NCBI GenBank assembly: GCA_014529385.2
Contig: CM043944.1
Location: 89,909,384 to 89,969,383 of the forward strand
Reading direction: 5' to 3'
Source: Adiantum capillus-veneris
Taxonomy: Eukaryota; Streptophyta; Polypodiopsida; Polypodiales; Pteridaceae
Length of the DNA stretch: 60,000 bases
Position numbers and translations under genes: made by a program. The notes below the pieces were generated by a model, which saw nothing but the letters and a program-made list of their open reading frames with translations, was not told the origin of the DNA and did not search any database. Below, in pieces: positions 1 through 10,369 of this stretch (the stretch's first letter is position 1; every line of letters begins with the position of its first letter).

Positions 1-2781
1 CTGCATTGTAAAGAGGTACAGCTGGCTCTTCTCTGATCCGCTTGTTTATGGTAGCTGCCTCATATTTCAGCAATGGATATGGGAGAGAGGGTTGAAGCCA
101 CTCGTGCCTAAGGTTGCTGGCGTCGATCTTCTGAATAGTCATAGACTTGAAGACCCTCTGCTCCCACTCCAAGGCTTCCTTTGTGGTTTCTCTGAGCTCT
201 ACCTCTATTGCTTTACGCAATTTTTCTTCCTCTTCTTGTGTGAGATCCTGTGGCTCTTGAGAGGATCCTTCTAGGATTTCCTCTTGCATAGGCGTGTCCA
301 GCGGATCTGCCACATTTTCTAGGTCAATGCCCTCATTGGCGGCTGGCCCTGTGCTCTCTGCCTCTCCTCCTTGCTGGCCTTTCAACTCCTCAATTTGCCT
401 GAGGAGTTTTTTATTTTCCATTTCAGCTTCTTCGCCCATATTCATGAGGAGGTCATTAAGTTTTGCGTTTATTCTTTCCGCCTCCTTGAGCTTTCTCTTC
501 ATGCTTTCTACTTCTACTTGCAGGGCTTTTTGGCCTTCTTCCATTCTCGTTTGCATGACTATAGATCCTTCTGCCATCATCAATCTCTGCTTTTTCTCTA
601 GAGTCAGCTCTTTCTGAAGCTCTTGCATTTGCTCCTCATAGAGTTGACTCTCAGTCGTGATTTGAGTCGAGCTAGTAGCTCTGACTCTAACAGGTGATGC
701 TCGCAGCCTCTGGATGGTTTGACCTTTGAATTTTAGTTGGTCCTTGAGCTCAAGGACCTCATCCTGGCTTGATTCTTGATCTATCTCTGCTCTTTCCTTG
801 GCGTTCCTCATGGATTCCACTTCTTTAGATTCTTCTGCCAGCTGTAGTGTCAGATTATCTCTTTCCTTCTCGGCATCTAGCAATGACTTGCTGAGCTGCT
901 GACACTCTTCTTCCACTGCTCGCATTCTTTTTGCGGCTTCTTGATTGGCTTCCTCCATTGCCTGGCAGCTTTGTAGTGCCCTTGCTAAGCTGGCCTGTAG
1001 CTCAGCTTCTCTCTCCTTTTGCCTTTGGCTTTGTGCTTGCAAAGAATCTACTTTCATTTTGATCTTCTCTTCAGTGGCCTTGAGAGCTGTCATCTCTTTC
1101 TTTGAAGCCATGGATTGCGCTCTCAATCCTGTTAGCTTTGGCATCACCACGTCCCAGTCATTGGAGGGCGTGTGCAGGTCCACTATATCTGTAGCAATTT
1201 CCTTCAGTTCTACTAGCCTAATGCCTTGCATCTGTGCTTTAGGCCTTGTCCTCGCCAAGTCGAAGGCGACTGTGGCGGCTTCTTCCTTCGTATATCCTGC
1301 AGCTAGCAGGTCCAAAAATGCATAGTAAGAATCATCTAATTCTTTTTGCTCACTTTGATGCTTAGCCTCTTCTTTTGGCTCCAGATCTCGTCTCTGCTCT
1401 TGCTCTTCTCCTTGCCATTCTTCTGCTTTTTCTTCAACCTCCTTATCTTCTGGTGGGGGGCTGCTAGGAGGTGGTGAGGACGGTGGTGATGGCTGTGGGC
1501 TGGGTTTAGGGCTGGCTGGTAGAGATGCAGGTTTTCCCTTTAAGTCCCTGTCTGCTTTTGTTTTTCTTTCTCTTTCCTGGCTCTCTTGCTCATCCAGCAG
1601 TTTCTGCCGTATTTGTTGTACTTCTTCCTCTGTGAAAGGGACATGTGGAATGTTCTCTGATGCAGCATCAAGAATCTCAAAATTCTTGATATAGTCTTCA
1701 AATTGGTCCCTTTGCACTCTTCTAGACGATCCTGACATAGACTCTAGAGAAGGCTTCCAGAGTTCACTTAAATCACCTTTGAGGGCTCTCTCTGCTCGGA
1801 AGCTCTCCATCAGCCTCTCTAGTCTTGCCGCTTTCTGTGACCTTGTTTCTTTGGCCGGCACTTGAGCAAACTCCTTCTTCCCTTTCTTCTACTCGGGCTG
1901 CTCCTCTTGAGCTGGCTCTGGCTCTAGCCGTCTTTTCAATCTTGTTGCCACCTTTGGTGCTCTTTGCGGCTCGTCTTCCATGTCTTCTTTTAACCCCAGC
2001 CAATCATTCTGAGACGGGGGGTCAGGCCACCTTCCTTTTGCGTGTAGTGCTCCATAAATCACCTTGGTGATCAGTTCTCCTGGCACTATATAGGTTGGCT
2101 TCTTGTTGCCCATCTTTACTAGGCTGTCATGTATATATGCCGCATAGTTGATGTCGTGGCAATTGCACCTGGCGGCATCCTGTACTTCTGTGGCCTCTTC
2201 GTGCACATGTGGAAGTACTGGTTGTATAACTGGCTCATGATTGCCACTCTTGGGTTGGCAATATCTTCAAAGGTGTAATTCCCCTTCTTCTCTTTGTACA
2301 CCTTGATCTCATCCCTTCTTTTTGTTACACTATCCCCCTCGTTGGAGAGGTCTAGTGCATCTGCTACAACCTGCTCAGTGATTATTATCTCTGTTTCTGG
2401 TCTGCCTTGTAAATTTGTTACTTTGGCCACTCCATCCTCCTTGATGCTTGTCACAAACTCCCAGACTCTCTTGATGTCCACTCCTGCCGGTATTGCTTCA
2501 AAGTAGTTGTGGAGATCAATCTTCTCCAAGTATCCGGCCATCTTGCTTCGTACGAACTCGTTGAGTTCTCTCGGCAGCATTGGTAGCTCAATAACATTGC
2601 CTTCAGTGTCTTTGAACACTCCTTGGTAGATCTTTAGGTCGTTGGACTCTAACAGATCCTCTTGTATCCATGTGCTGGTGGGCTTTAGTGTTCCTTCTGG
2701 AATGACAAAGGGTTCCACTTCTTCCAGGTAATCCTTGATGGTCATTCTCTTCTTCTTTGCCGGTGACTTCCAGGCTGCCAT
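1..2781 (-). pseudogene. ORF3: extra coiled-coil protein downstream of pol in the gypsy element, partial
   Basis: The ORF starts at an ATG (2781, MAAWKSPAKKKR...). A globular N-terminal part of about 220 codons is followed by a one-base frameshift near 2160-2200 (frames from 2781 and 2206 differ). A single TAG at 1889-1891 follows, then 629 open codons to base 1. The middle is proline/serine-rich (about 1440-1530). Most of 1-1380 reads as a long E/K/Q/R/L-rich coiled coil. The N-terminal part has a clear homologue in the plus-strand relative near 39.73-40.1 kb, sharing the motif SIKEDG. I do not recognise a named family with confidence. The N-terminal pattern is loosely like the putative plant transposon domains found in other plant gypsy elements. 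Function unknown; its position matches the env-like ORF of Athila elements, but I saw no signal peptide or membrane segment. Confidence 0.75.
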
Positions 2782-5666
2782 AGATACTGTTGCACTCAGT
2801 AGTCCGAAGTTAGCGTTTTTTCCATATTAGCTGCGAAACTGAGTTTTACTTATCCAAATGACTTGAAAATTGAAAATGAAGCTTAAAAGGAACTTGTGAA
2901 GCTGTGCATATGCTCACAGTGTAAATCTGGCCAAAAATTTCATCTAGACATCCTACGCGTAGGATGTCTTTTTCATCAGAATTGGTTCATATTTGACATG
3001 CTGGTAGTGTATGGATTATGGAACATGGCTATATGCTTGGATCTGAATTTGGATATCAAAAAGTGGACTTTTGGGATGATTCAGGCTTTAGGTCACAATT
3101 TGGGTAGAATGTTCATCATAGGTAGCAATTGATGTCCAAATGGGTTGAAAATTGGTATATGGGCTTATTGCACCATTGTATTGGCTCTCATGATGTCACT
3201 CTTTGCACAGAAGGCTAAATTTATGCTGGAGACATCCTACACGTAGGATGTCTTTTTCATCAAAATGACATGAAACTTGTCCTGTGGGTCGTCCTTGGCC
3301 TATGGAACATGGCTATGTTCTTGGATTTGAATTTGGACAAGATTTGATGCTTGTAAGGCCCTGTGTGGTGTTTTTGGGCTCAAAAAGTGTATCTTGAAGG
3401 TGTTGAGGGTCAAAAATGATTAGAATGGCCTCAAACTTGATATATGGGCTCCTGATGATGAGGTGATTGGATCTGGAATGATAAAACATTTCCTGCATGT
3501 CAAAAAAGTCAAATAGACATCCTATGCGTAGGATGTCTATTTCATCATTTTTTCCTGACCACACAGATTGGTTGTTGATGTGTTGGTGAATGTGTTGTGC
3601 AAGTTTCATTGGATTTGGACAAGATTTGGTAGGTCTATGGCCCATTATTGCCTCTATGCCCTAACTTTGCGTTTTTTCATGCATATGAGGTCAATTTTGG
3701 TCCAAATGTGATGAGACTTGGTGGATAGCTTGTAAATGTCATTCAGAAAATGTGCATGATGAAAAATGTTGGAGTTTGTGCCCAAAAGTGTCCTTGAGAC
3801 ATCCTATGCCTAAGATGTCTCCTGGTGATTTTTTCATTGCTGGTGCTCCCAATGCTTTCCCTTGGCCCTCCTAAGTCCCTTTTGAGCCTAATTTCAACAG
3901 AAAAGTCAAATGGATAGAGAATAACTCCCTGTGTGGACTTCAGAGCCTCCGAGCTGTTTTCTAACTTTTGGAGTGCTTTTTGGCGATGAAATTTCTTGAT
4001 GTTGGTCTCCATAGCTTCTCGATCCCTTGGGGATCCTTGCCGTATGGTTTTTTTTTACTTTGGCATCACCGGAGCTCCACTTGGCAATTTGTCGCTCTAG
4101 AATCACCCGTGGTTGCGTTTACATACCTTCGATGATTTGTGGTGGTCTACCACCATAGGACTTGGCTGTTGATGGTCTAGGAAGCCCGGTCGTGAAGTTT
4201 GGTGGCAAACGGACTTGCGGTTTGGCTGCAAAAGCGATTTGACGCTTTGTGTGTCTGATGCCGTTTCTGAAGTTTAGTGCCGCTTCGGGTCACTTTTTGG
4301 TCATGCGGGTCATATAGACTTGTTGAGCATGTCGAGATGCTCCTACCCATGAATTTTGGTAGCATTTGGTCGCCGTTTCGCCGATTTCCCATTTGGTGGC
4401 CTCTTGCGGGTTTCTGGGAATTAGGGTTTTTCCCGATGGTTTCCTCCTACCTTTGGACATCCATAACTGGTCTCCTAGACTAGGGTAAGCTGCCGATGAA
4501 GTCTTGTTGCTTTCGGGTTAGCCATTAGGCCGCCGTCTCTACTTGTAGGTCTCTACCGCCCGCTTTGTGTATAACCCCTACGCTAGTTTTCGCGACCTAA
4601 TGACAAACATGCGCGAAAATCTCAAGGTGGTGAGCCTACCTCTCATGTCTGGAGCTCGTTGGGTAGTCGTGCGCGTCGTAGAAGTTGCTGGAAGGTCGGT
4701 CCGCTCTAGGTGGCAGAAGCTCTCTCCACAGAGTCAATAGTGAGAATGAGCTCAAAGTGGGGTGAAAATTTCTTATAATGGAGGTCCCCGAACCATTTTT
4801 CATGAAATTTGACATGTGCTCTTATCTTCTTGCGAGATGCGGTTTAGGCTCAAAAATTTCTTGATTTGGACTCCATTTGCTCTGTTTACTAGAAATTTGG
4901 CATTTCGATCAAAACCTGGCCAAAACACGCTTTCCACTCTAGTCTCATAAATGCACCCCCATTGTACCATAGGTTGTCCTATAGTCACTGATCATCCCCC
5001 CCTTTTTTTTTTCATTACGGCTTGTTTTCACCTGCTTTTTGTATTTTTGAAGTTTTTCTATCGAAAATTAGCAAAATTAAAAGGAAAATAGCAAATCAAA
5101 CCCAAAAAATTCCCAAAAATCATAATAAATCACAGACATCACCACAAAACATTATATACACTCACATGCAATTTTTATGGCCGGATTTCTCCGTTTTACC
5201 AATATTTTGCCCGAAAAATGGCTATTTCTACTTATATACACACACCTAGGGGCTTGATTTGGCGTTTGGCCCCATATACCTATGGATACATGCTGTATAA
5301 GGGCATCTATACTTGGGTTACTCCAGAAAATTTCGCAATCAAACAACAACCCTTAAAATAGTCGAAAATCATGCCCTTTTTTGTTGTTTCAGTTATTGGT
5401 TCCGCATTTGAGAATGCCTCCCCCCCTCCTAGTCGGAGTCCTCTGGACGACAAGGTATCGCCTTGGAGTATGTGCCGTGTTTAGGTTGAAAAATTTGTCC
5501 TAATGCCTGGCCGATTACTGTGGCCCTACTTTATGCATACTCGGTCAATGTATGGAAAAATTAGTGTTGTGCAAGAGAAGGGTATAAGCAAGTAGCTTAT
5601 TGGTTTTCGCCGTCGAGGTTTCCTGTTTTCTTTGTAAGTAACAGCTGTAACTCTACTGCTCTCTGT
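2782..5666 (-). other. Non-coding spacer between PR2 and ORF3
   Basis: About 2.9 kb without a convincing coding frame. The part nearest ORF3 (2946-3820) carries the palindrome array, entered separately. The part at 3821-5666 has no recognisable domain, and short ORFs there look accidental; 4980-5400 is AT-rich. I found no match to the LTR start at 16883 in this stretch, so I do not think it is the 3' LTR. Confidence 0.6.
2946..3820 (-). repeat. Array of four 24-base palindromes, about 284 bases apart
   Basis: Palindromes lie at 2946-2969, 3230-3253, 3515-3538 and 3797-3820, start-to-start 284, 285 and 282. The first is perfect: arm AGACATCCTA, centre CGCG, complementary arm. The second and third differ only in the four central bases; the fourth has two unpaired or wobble positions. 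The DNA between them is diverged but related, for example the phrases around TTTTCATCA after the palindrome. These are therefore old tandem repeats in which the palindrome is the best-kept part. Confidence 0.85.
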
Positions 5667-5785
5667 TTAATTGTCTTTTTTACAAAAGGCACTTGCTTTG
5701 CCGACACTCTTGATAGAGCCGTAGCTGTGACTAAGGAGAGAATTGGCTGGGCCGGAATGGTTATGGGCCGTATTGCCTTTGCTTT

Positions 5786-6832
5786 CTATTGGTATTTTGT
5801 TGCTGCCGGTTTTTGTAGATGGTTTGGCACTTTCTTGTTTGCCACTGGTTTGTTGTTGATTGGCATCCACATAAGTCGGTTTTCCTTTTTGAAATGCAGT
5901 TGTCCGCCTTCCGTTGGTGCTTGTACTGAAGGGAGTTCCTTTTGCTTTTGCTTTGGTATCCAAATGCTAGTGACATTTGGGTTATGGCTAAGCATTTTCT
6001 TCGGGATCCATATCTGTTTTATGCGCTTGGTTTGTGGTTGAACCATCTGCTTTGTTGGAATTTTGTTGGTGCATTGTTGTTTGTCCGCCATGGCATTTCT
6101 ATCCTTCCGCATCCATACTTGTTTTCTTTGTTTTGCTAACCTAGATCTTTGCATTGCGGCCAGTGACTGCATATGTCTGTAATTAGCATGGTTGGATTTT
6201 ACATGATTGTTGGTCTCGGTTATCAGGTCGTTCTTTGATGGCATTTTTGCTTTTGGCTTCTGTTCCAGTGATTGCATGGTTTGCAGCTGATCATTCTGGT
6301 ATTGCTGAGCAAAGGCTATCACCTGTTTTTCATGTTCATGCTGAATTTTGACTGCCTTTGCTATCCAATCTATCTGCACATTGTACTCTTTTTGCCAAGG
6401 TTGCCCCAACATCATTGGGTGTTGTGTGCTTTCATCTGCCACCACATAGAATTTGTGTGGGTAAATATGTTGATGTATCTGTACATGCAATATAGTCCAT
6501 CCCAATGTTTTCAATGGGTGTGATATGCTACTTTCCAGCACTTGAGGAGTAGGATGAATTTGACCTGTGACTTTGAGTTGTTGGTATAATCCGTAAGAGA
6601 TTAAATTTGCTTGAGCCCCAGAATCAAGCAAGGCTGTTGATTCAACTTGATTGCTGCCCACTTTGACCGCAATTATTGGCTCCACTGTTTCTTCATCCAA
6701 CTTCGTCAGTCGAATGGCATTGATTCGCAATGGTGGTCCATTTTGTTGTTGTTGTCTCAGAAGTCTTCTTTTTGCAATGCGTTCTTGTGCTTCTGCTTGA
6801 GCTTCCTCTCGTACTCTCTGTTTTTCCTTCAT
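5786..6832 (-). CDS. PR2: second retropepsin-like domain, downstream of integrase, with basic tryptophan-motif tail
   Basis: The 348-codon frame has a basic/glutamine-rich start (residues 1-30). A retropepsin-like fold follows: the active-site triplet region LLDSGA at 68-73 and a second conserved block MLGQPW at 141-146. These correspond in spacing to DSGA at 70 and ILGRPF at 142 in PR1 of the same element. The tail (about 230-348) is rich in K/Q/N and repeats a short motif around tryptophans 240, 275, 291 and 322 (VWMRK, IWIPK, IWIPK, MWMP). A further basic frame at 5667-5963 may be its shifted continuation. Placement 3' of integrase is unusual, since Ty3/gypsy elements normally have one protease, before RT. 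Before a 106-base duplication it was probably fused to the integrase C-terminus. Its substrate is unknown. Confidence 0.75.
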   Translation of the reverse strand: MKEKQRVREEAQAEAQERIAKRRLLRQQQQNGPPLRINAIRLTKLDEETVEPIIAVKVGSNQVESTALLDSGAQANLISYGLYQQLKVTGQIHPTPQVLESSISHPLKTLGWTILHVQIHQHIYPHKFYVVADESTQHPMMLGQPWQKEYNVQIDWIAKAVKIQHEHEKQVIAFAQQYQNDQLQTMQSLEQKPKAKMPSKNDLITETNNHVKSNHANYRHMQSLAAMQRSRLAKQRKQVWMRKDRNAMADKQQCTNKIPTKQMVQPQTKRIKQIWIPKKMLSHNPNVTSIWIPKQKQKELPSVQAPTEGGQLHFKKENRLMWMPINNKPVANKKVPNHLQKPAATKYQ

Positions 6833-7019
6833 TCTTTGTTTTCCTTAATGAATTTGTTGGAGCATCTCCTTTGTGAGTGGTAGATGATATCTCTTCAGTC
6901 TACATCCACTAATCTCGTACTCTCTGTTTTTTCTTCATTCTTTGTTTTCCTTGATGAATTTGTTGGAGCATCTCCTGTGTGAGTGGTAGATGATATCTCT
7001 TCAGTCTACATCCACTAAT
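6808..7019. repeat. 106-base tandem duplication at the IN-PR2 junction
   Basis: Two near-identical units, 6808-6913 and 6914-7019, differ at a few bases. 106 is not a multiple of three. The integrase tail frame and the PR2 frame are out of phase by exactly this amount (7187 to 6832 is 355; minus 106 leaves 249, divisible by three). The duplication therefore explains the stop that separates them. Confidence 0.85.
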
Positions 7020-7462
7020 CCAGTTTGGAATTTCTTCACCTGCTAATGTAGCAAGCTTGACAGCTCCACTTTGTGATAGATCACTAATCACAAATGGTCC
7101 CATCCCTCGCTTTTTAAGTTTCTTGGCATGTTGCTTCAAGGTATAAACAAGTACGTAATCACCTGTTTTGAACTCTTCAGATCGCACATGTTTGTCAAAA
7201 AAATCTTTTTGTCTTCTCTTTTTAGCATAGATTGAAGCAACAGCTCGTAAGCGGAGTTCATCTAGCTTTTCAAGATCATCAATTCTTGAAGAGAGCTCAT
7301 GCAGAGCTCATGCCCTGTCCATTCTAAGCTTTTTGCTACTCGTAGAGTTGGAATTAAAAACTCTATGGGTAGTATAGCATTTAGGCCAAACACCATGTTG
7401 TATGGTGTTGTTCCGGTTGATGTTTTGTAAGCCACCCTATATGCCCATAGTGTTAAGTGTAG
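6909..7462 (-). pseudogene. Integrase C-terminal region of the gypsy element
   Basis: Codons 7187-6909 give a compact basic domain typical of the gypsy integrase C-terminus: the GDYVLVY motif, a K/R-rich run, GPFVI, then a segment ending in KRYHLPL. The stretch 7462-7188 joins the catalytic core to this domain in broken frames (WAYR and related motifs are readable). No chromodomain is evident. Its plus-strand counterpart lies at about 36030-36290. The frame ends within the 106-base duplication. Confidence 0.75.
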
Positions 7463-7960
7463 CTATTGATCCCAATCCGTTCTTGATTCTGACACTATTT
7501 TAGTGAGAACCGTGCATAGTGTTTTATTTGTGGCCTCAGCTTGTCCATTGGCCTGTGGATGGTATGGTGCAGATTTCCTATGTATGACCATGAATTCCTC
7601 TAGCAGGTATTCAATCACTTCATTGAGAAAATGTGTCCCACGATCACTGACAATTTCTATTGGTAACCCATAACGTACAAAAACATTCTCATACAAAAAT
7701 TGTGCAGTGGTGCGTGCATCAACTTTTTGTGTTGCCTTGGCTTCGACCCATTTTGTGAGATAGTCCGTATCCACAATGATATATTGGGTATGGGTGCGAT
7801 ATGCAGGGCGTGAGATAGGTCCCACAAAATCAATGCCCCATTTTGCAAATGCTCTTGCTCCCATCATTGGCCGTAATGGCATCTCATCTCTTTTTATTGG
7901 CACCTTGGTGCGTTGACATGCGTCACAACGCTTTACAAACTCTTCAGCATCCACGTGCAA
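7463..7960 (-). pseudogene. Integrase catalytic core and second zinc-binding CXXC, gypsy element
   Basis: The frame opens with CDACQRTK, the cysteine pair of an H2C2 zinc module, followed by the rve core. D44 lies in GIDFVGP, D106 in VSDRGTHF and E142 in GQAEATN, giving the D,D-35-E arrangement of retroviral-type integrases. All three acidic residues are kept. A TAG at the end stops the frame where the protein would normally continue, and a one-base frameshift lies just upstream in the second zinc module. The enzyme would insert the cDNA into the genome; this copy is broken. Confidence 0.85.
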
Positions 7961-8508
7961 TGTAGGCCACCAAATTCGGTTAAGACAATTTTTGTCGTCT
8001 TATCGCCCGAAAAATGGCCTCCACTTATTCCACTATATGCATGTTCTAGAATCAGCAGGTATTCGCTTTCACTTGCATAGATTCTAAGTTGATTGTCCTT
8101 TCCCCGCTTATAGAGTTGGTTCCCAATAAACTGAAAGTCACGAGATTCCAGCTCTATAGCTTTTTTTTGTGCTATTGTGATGTTCTCAGGTAACGTCCTG
8201 GTGGTTAAGAAGTCAATGATATATTGACTCCATGCAGGTGCTATGTTTATCTGAAACAAAGTTGCGTGATCCGCTGGACTTTTGGCACTACATATAGTAC
8301 AATTAGTAACATAAGAATGTGTGTCCGCATACATAGTTGGCCAATAAACCCCTAATTGTTTCAGTCTCTGGTGTGTTTTCACTGTTGAACAATGAAATGC
8401 ACAACCCTGGACATGTGCCTCTTCAAGGTAGCACTCGAATTCTTCCGGATTTATACATAATCGTAGGATTAGGTCTGATCCAAGATGATACAGTCGTCCT
8501 GCTATCAA
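7933..8508 (-). pseudogene. Duplicated H2C2 zinc-binding region at the integrase N-terminus
   Basis: The 191-codon frame holds two copies of the same roughly 90-residue pattern. Each has a short strand motif (LYHLGSD... or LYKRGKD...LR), then an E-x-H...H pair, then a C-x2-C pair. In the first copy the ligands are EEAH, AFH and CTIC. In the second they are LEHA, GGHFSG and, after a frameshift, CDAC. Gypsy integrases normally have one such module. The plus-strand relative shows the same doubling, so it is inherited in the lineage rather than a local accident. Confidence 0.75.
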
Positions 8509-8966
8509 CTGGAAGTTTTTTGTTTGTCAAATTGTTTGCTGTTTGGATCTGCATTCCGTATTATCAAACCTACTTCCAAAGGAAAGAATGCTAACAATTT
8601 CCTGAGACCATTTGGGTACCATTTCAATGTTAAAAGATAAGCATCTGGTATGTCATCATCTACACCTTCAGGAGCTTCCCAGTTGTGTATCCTTGAAAGA
8701 TGATCCGCTCGTAAATGGGTTTTACCCTTTTTGACCACCACTGTGAAGTCAAATTCTAGCAATATAATAAACCAACGTACGATTCTCCCTGTGTTGCAAG
8801 GTTTATTTACCAGATACAAAAGAGCTTGATGATCTGTGAAGAACACAAATTTATTTGCGAGCAAATAATGCCGAAATTTTTTTACAGCATAAATCATTCC
8901 TAACCTTCCCTCTCGATGGTCGTGTAGTTCTTTTCTGCATTGTTTAACTGTCGGCTCGCATAGCAA
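8505..8966 (-). pseudogene. RNase H domain, gypsy element
   Basis: This continues the RT frame after a break at about 8967-8983. Diagnostic blocks are LGMIYAVKKFRHYL, FFTDHQALLYLV and ADHLSRI, all typical of the RNase H that follows RT in Ty3/gypsy elements. The first catalytic aspartate region (VHIDASAYAIG) lies at the end of the upstream RT frame. The domain degrades the RNA strand during reverse transcription. The end of this frame runs into the integrase zinc region. Confidence 0.8.
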
Positions 8967-8983
8967 ACCGGAAAATCCATTGT

Positions 8984-10110
8984 TTAGTCTCCAGGTTGAG
9001 CCAGAATACTTCCAATGGCATATGCTGAAGCATCAATGTGCACATGGAATATCTTTTTCCAATCTGGTGCTTTTAGTACAGGTGCTGATATAAGGTTTTC
9101 CTTCAGCTTTTGGAATGAAGTTTCACACTCCTTGATCCACTCAAAATTGACTAGCAAACGATACAGAGGTTGTGCGATAACCGCATACATGTATATGAAT
9201 CTTCGATAATATCCGCAGTGTCCCATGAAGGATTGCACTTGTTTCGCATTAGTAGACTTGGGTAGGTCTACAATGACTTTGACTTTGTCTAGGTCTGTGG
9301 TTATGCCATTTCTTGAGACAATGTGTCCTAAGATGCGGCCTTGCTTAACCATGAATACACACTTTTCCGGGTTAAGACAGATTCGATACGTCCTGCATTT
9401 TTCAAAGACCTTTTGCAAATGGTCGATATGCTTCTCTCGTAGAAGAGAGTGTACACAAAGATCATCCATGTAAATTTCTAAGAATATTCTTAGGTATTCC
9501 TTGAATGCGTGAGTCATTAACCTTTGGAAAGTGGCTGGGGCATTAGTTAAGCCAAATAGCATAACTCGATACGCATAAATCTCCCATTCTGTGGAAAACG
9601 CTGTTTTGTGTTGATCCTCCCTTGCTATTGCCAATTGGTTGTATCGTGAAAACCCATCCAGAAAGGAATAAGCCCGTTTTCCGGCCACCCGCTCAAGTAC
9701 ATGTTCTGTGATTGGTAAGGGATAATTATCCCTTATGGTGGCTGCATTTACCTTTTTGAGGTTTACACACACTCGCAGTTTTCCATTCGTTTTGGGAACT
9801 ACCACAATGGGTGACACCCAATCTGTATGTTCATCTCAAAGATGAATTCAGCTTCCATCAGTTTATCAATCTCTTCTTTAATTCGTTTAGCAAATGTGTC
9901 ATTATATGTATAAGGACGTTGTTTGCTACATTTTGCATCCGATTTCAAAGGAATTGTATGTTGGCATATCGATGGATCAACTCCTTTGAGGTCTTTATAG
10001 GACCAAGCAAATACATCTTTATACTTCTTGAGAAGTTGTATTAGCTGTTCTTCCTCTTCAGGCTCTAAATCATTAGCTATGTAGACCGGCTAAGGCTTTT
10101 CACCTGGTTC
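8984..10110 (-). pseudogene. Reverse transcriptase, gypsy element
   Basis: The frame at 9817-8984 carries PIVVVPKTNGKLRVCVN, the FLDGFSRYNQ block with an active-site Asp, FGLTNAPATFQRLM, YMDD at residues 116-119, ILGHIVSRNGI and FMGHCGYYRRFI. It ends in the start of RNase H. The N-terminal part of the domain lies in a shifted frame at about 10110-9820 (DVFAWSYKDLKGVDP is readable), so there is a frameshift near 9820. The catalytic core is intact, but the polyprotein is not continuous. Confidence 0.88.
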
Positions 10111-10369
10111 TGTGAGGTCTATCCTTTTTGCATTTTCAGGCCCATTGTAAGATTATTGGTTGGTTCTTTCCCTGACTGGTGGTGTCATGATGATTTTTCT
10201 GTCTTGGATAGTAAATTTCCAATAGTGTGATGGTACATTCATGTTCCCCTTTCCTGACTCTCCTTTACCATCATTATCTTCTTCAGTAGTCCATATCTCT
10301 CTCAAAGACCGTTTCAGTTCTTGGTATTTCTGTTTATGCTCCAGTTTGGGTCCACTCTTGGTCTTTTTT

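Noticed and set aside
92-1325. Plus-strand frames over 1-1.3 kb
   Set aside because: They are antisense shadows of the continuous minus-strand ORF3 coiled coil.
2946-3820. Palindrome arrays as a CRISPR array
   Set aside because: Spacing is about 285 bases, spacers are related to each other, and the context is a plant retrotransposon.
3821-5666. 3' LTR of the minus-strand gypsy element
   Set aside because: I found no copy of the LTR start (TGTTGGACGG) here, and the plus-strand relative shows that spacer and ORF3 are internal to the element.
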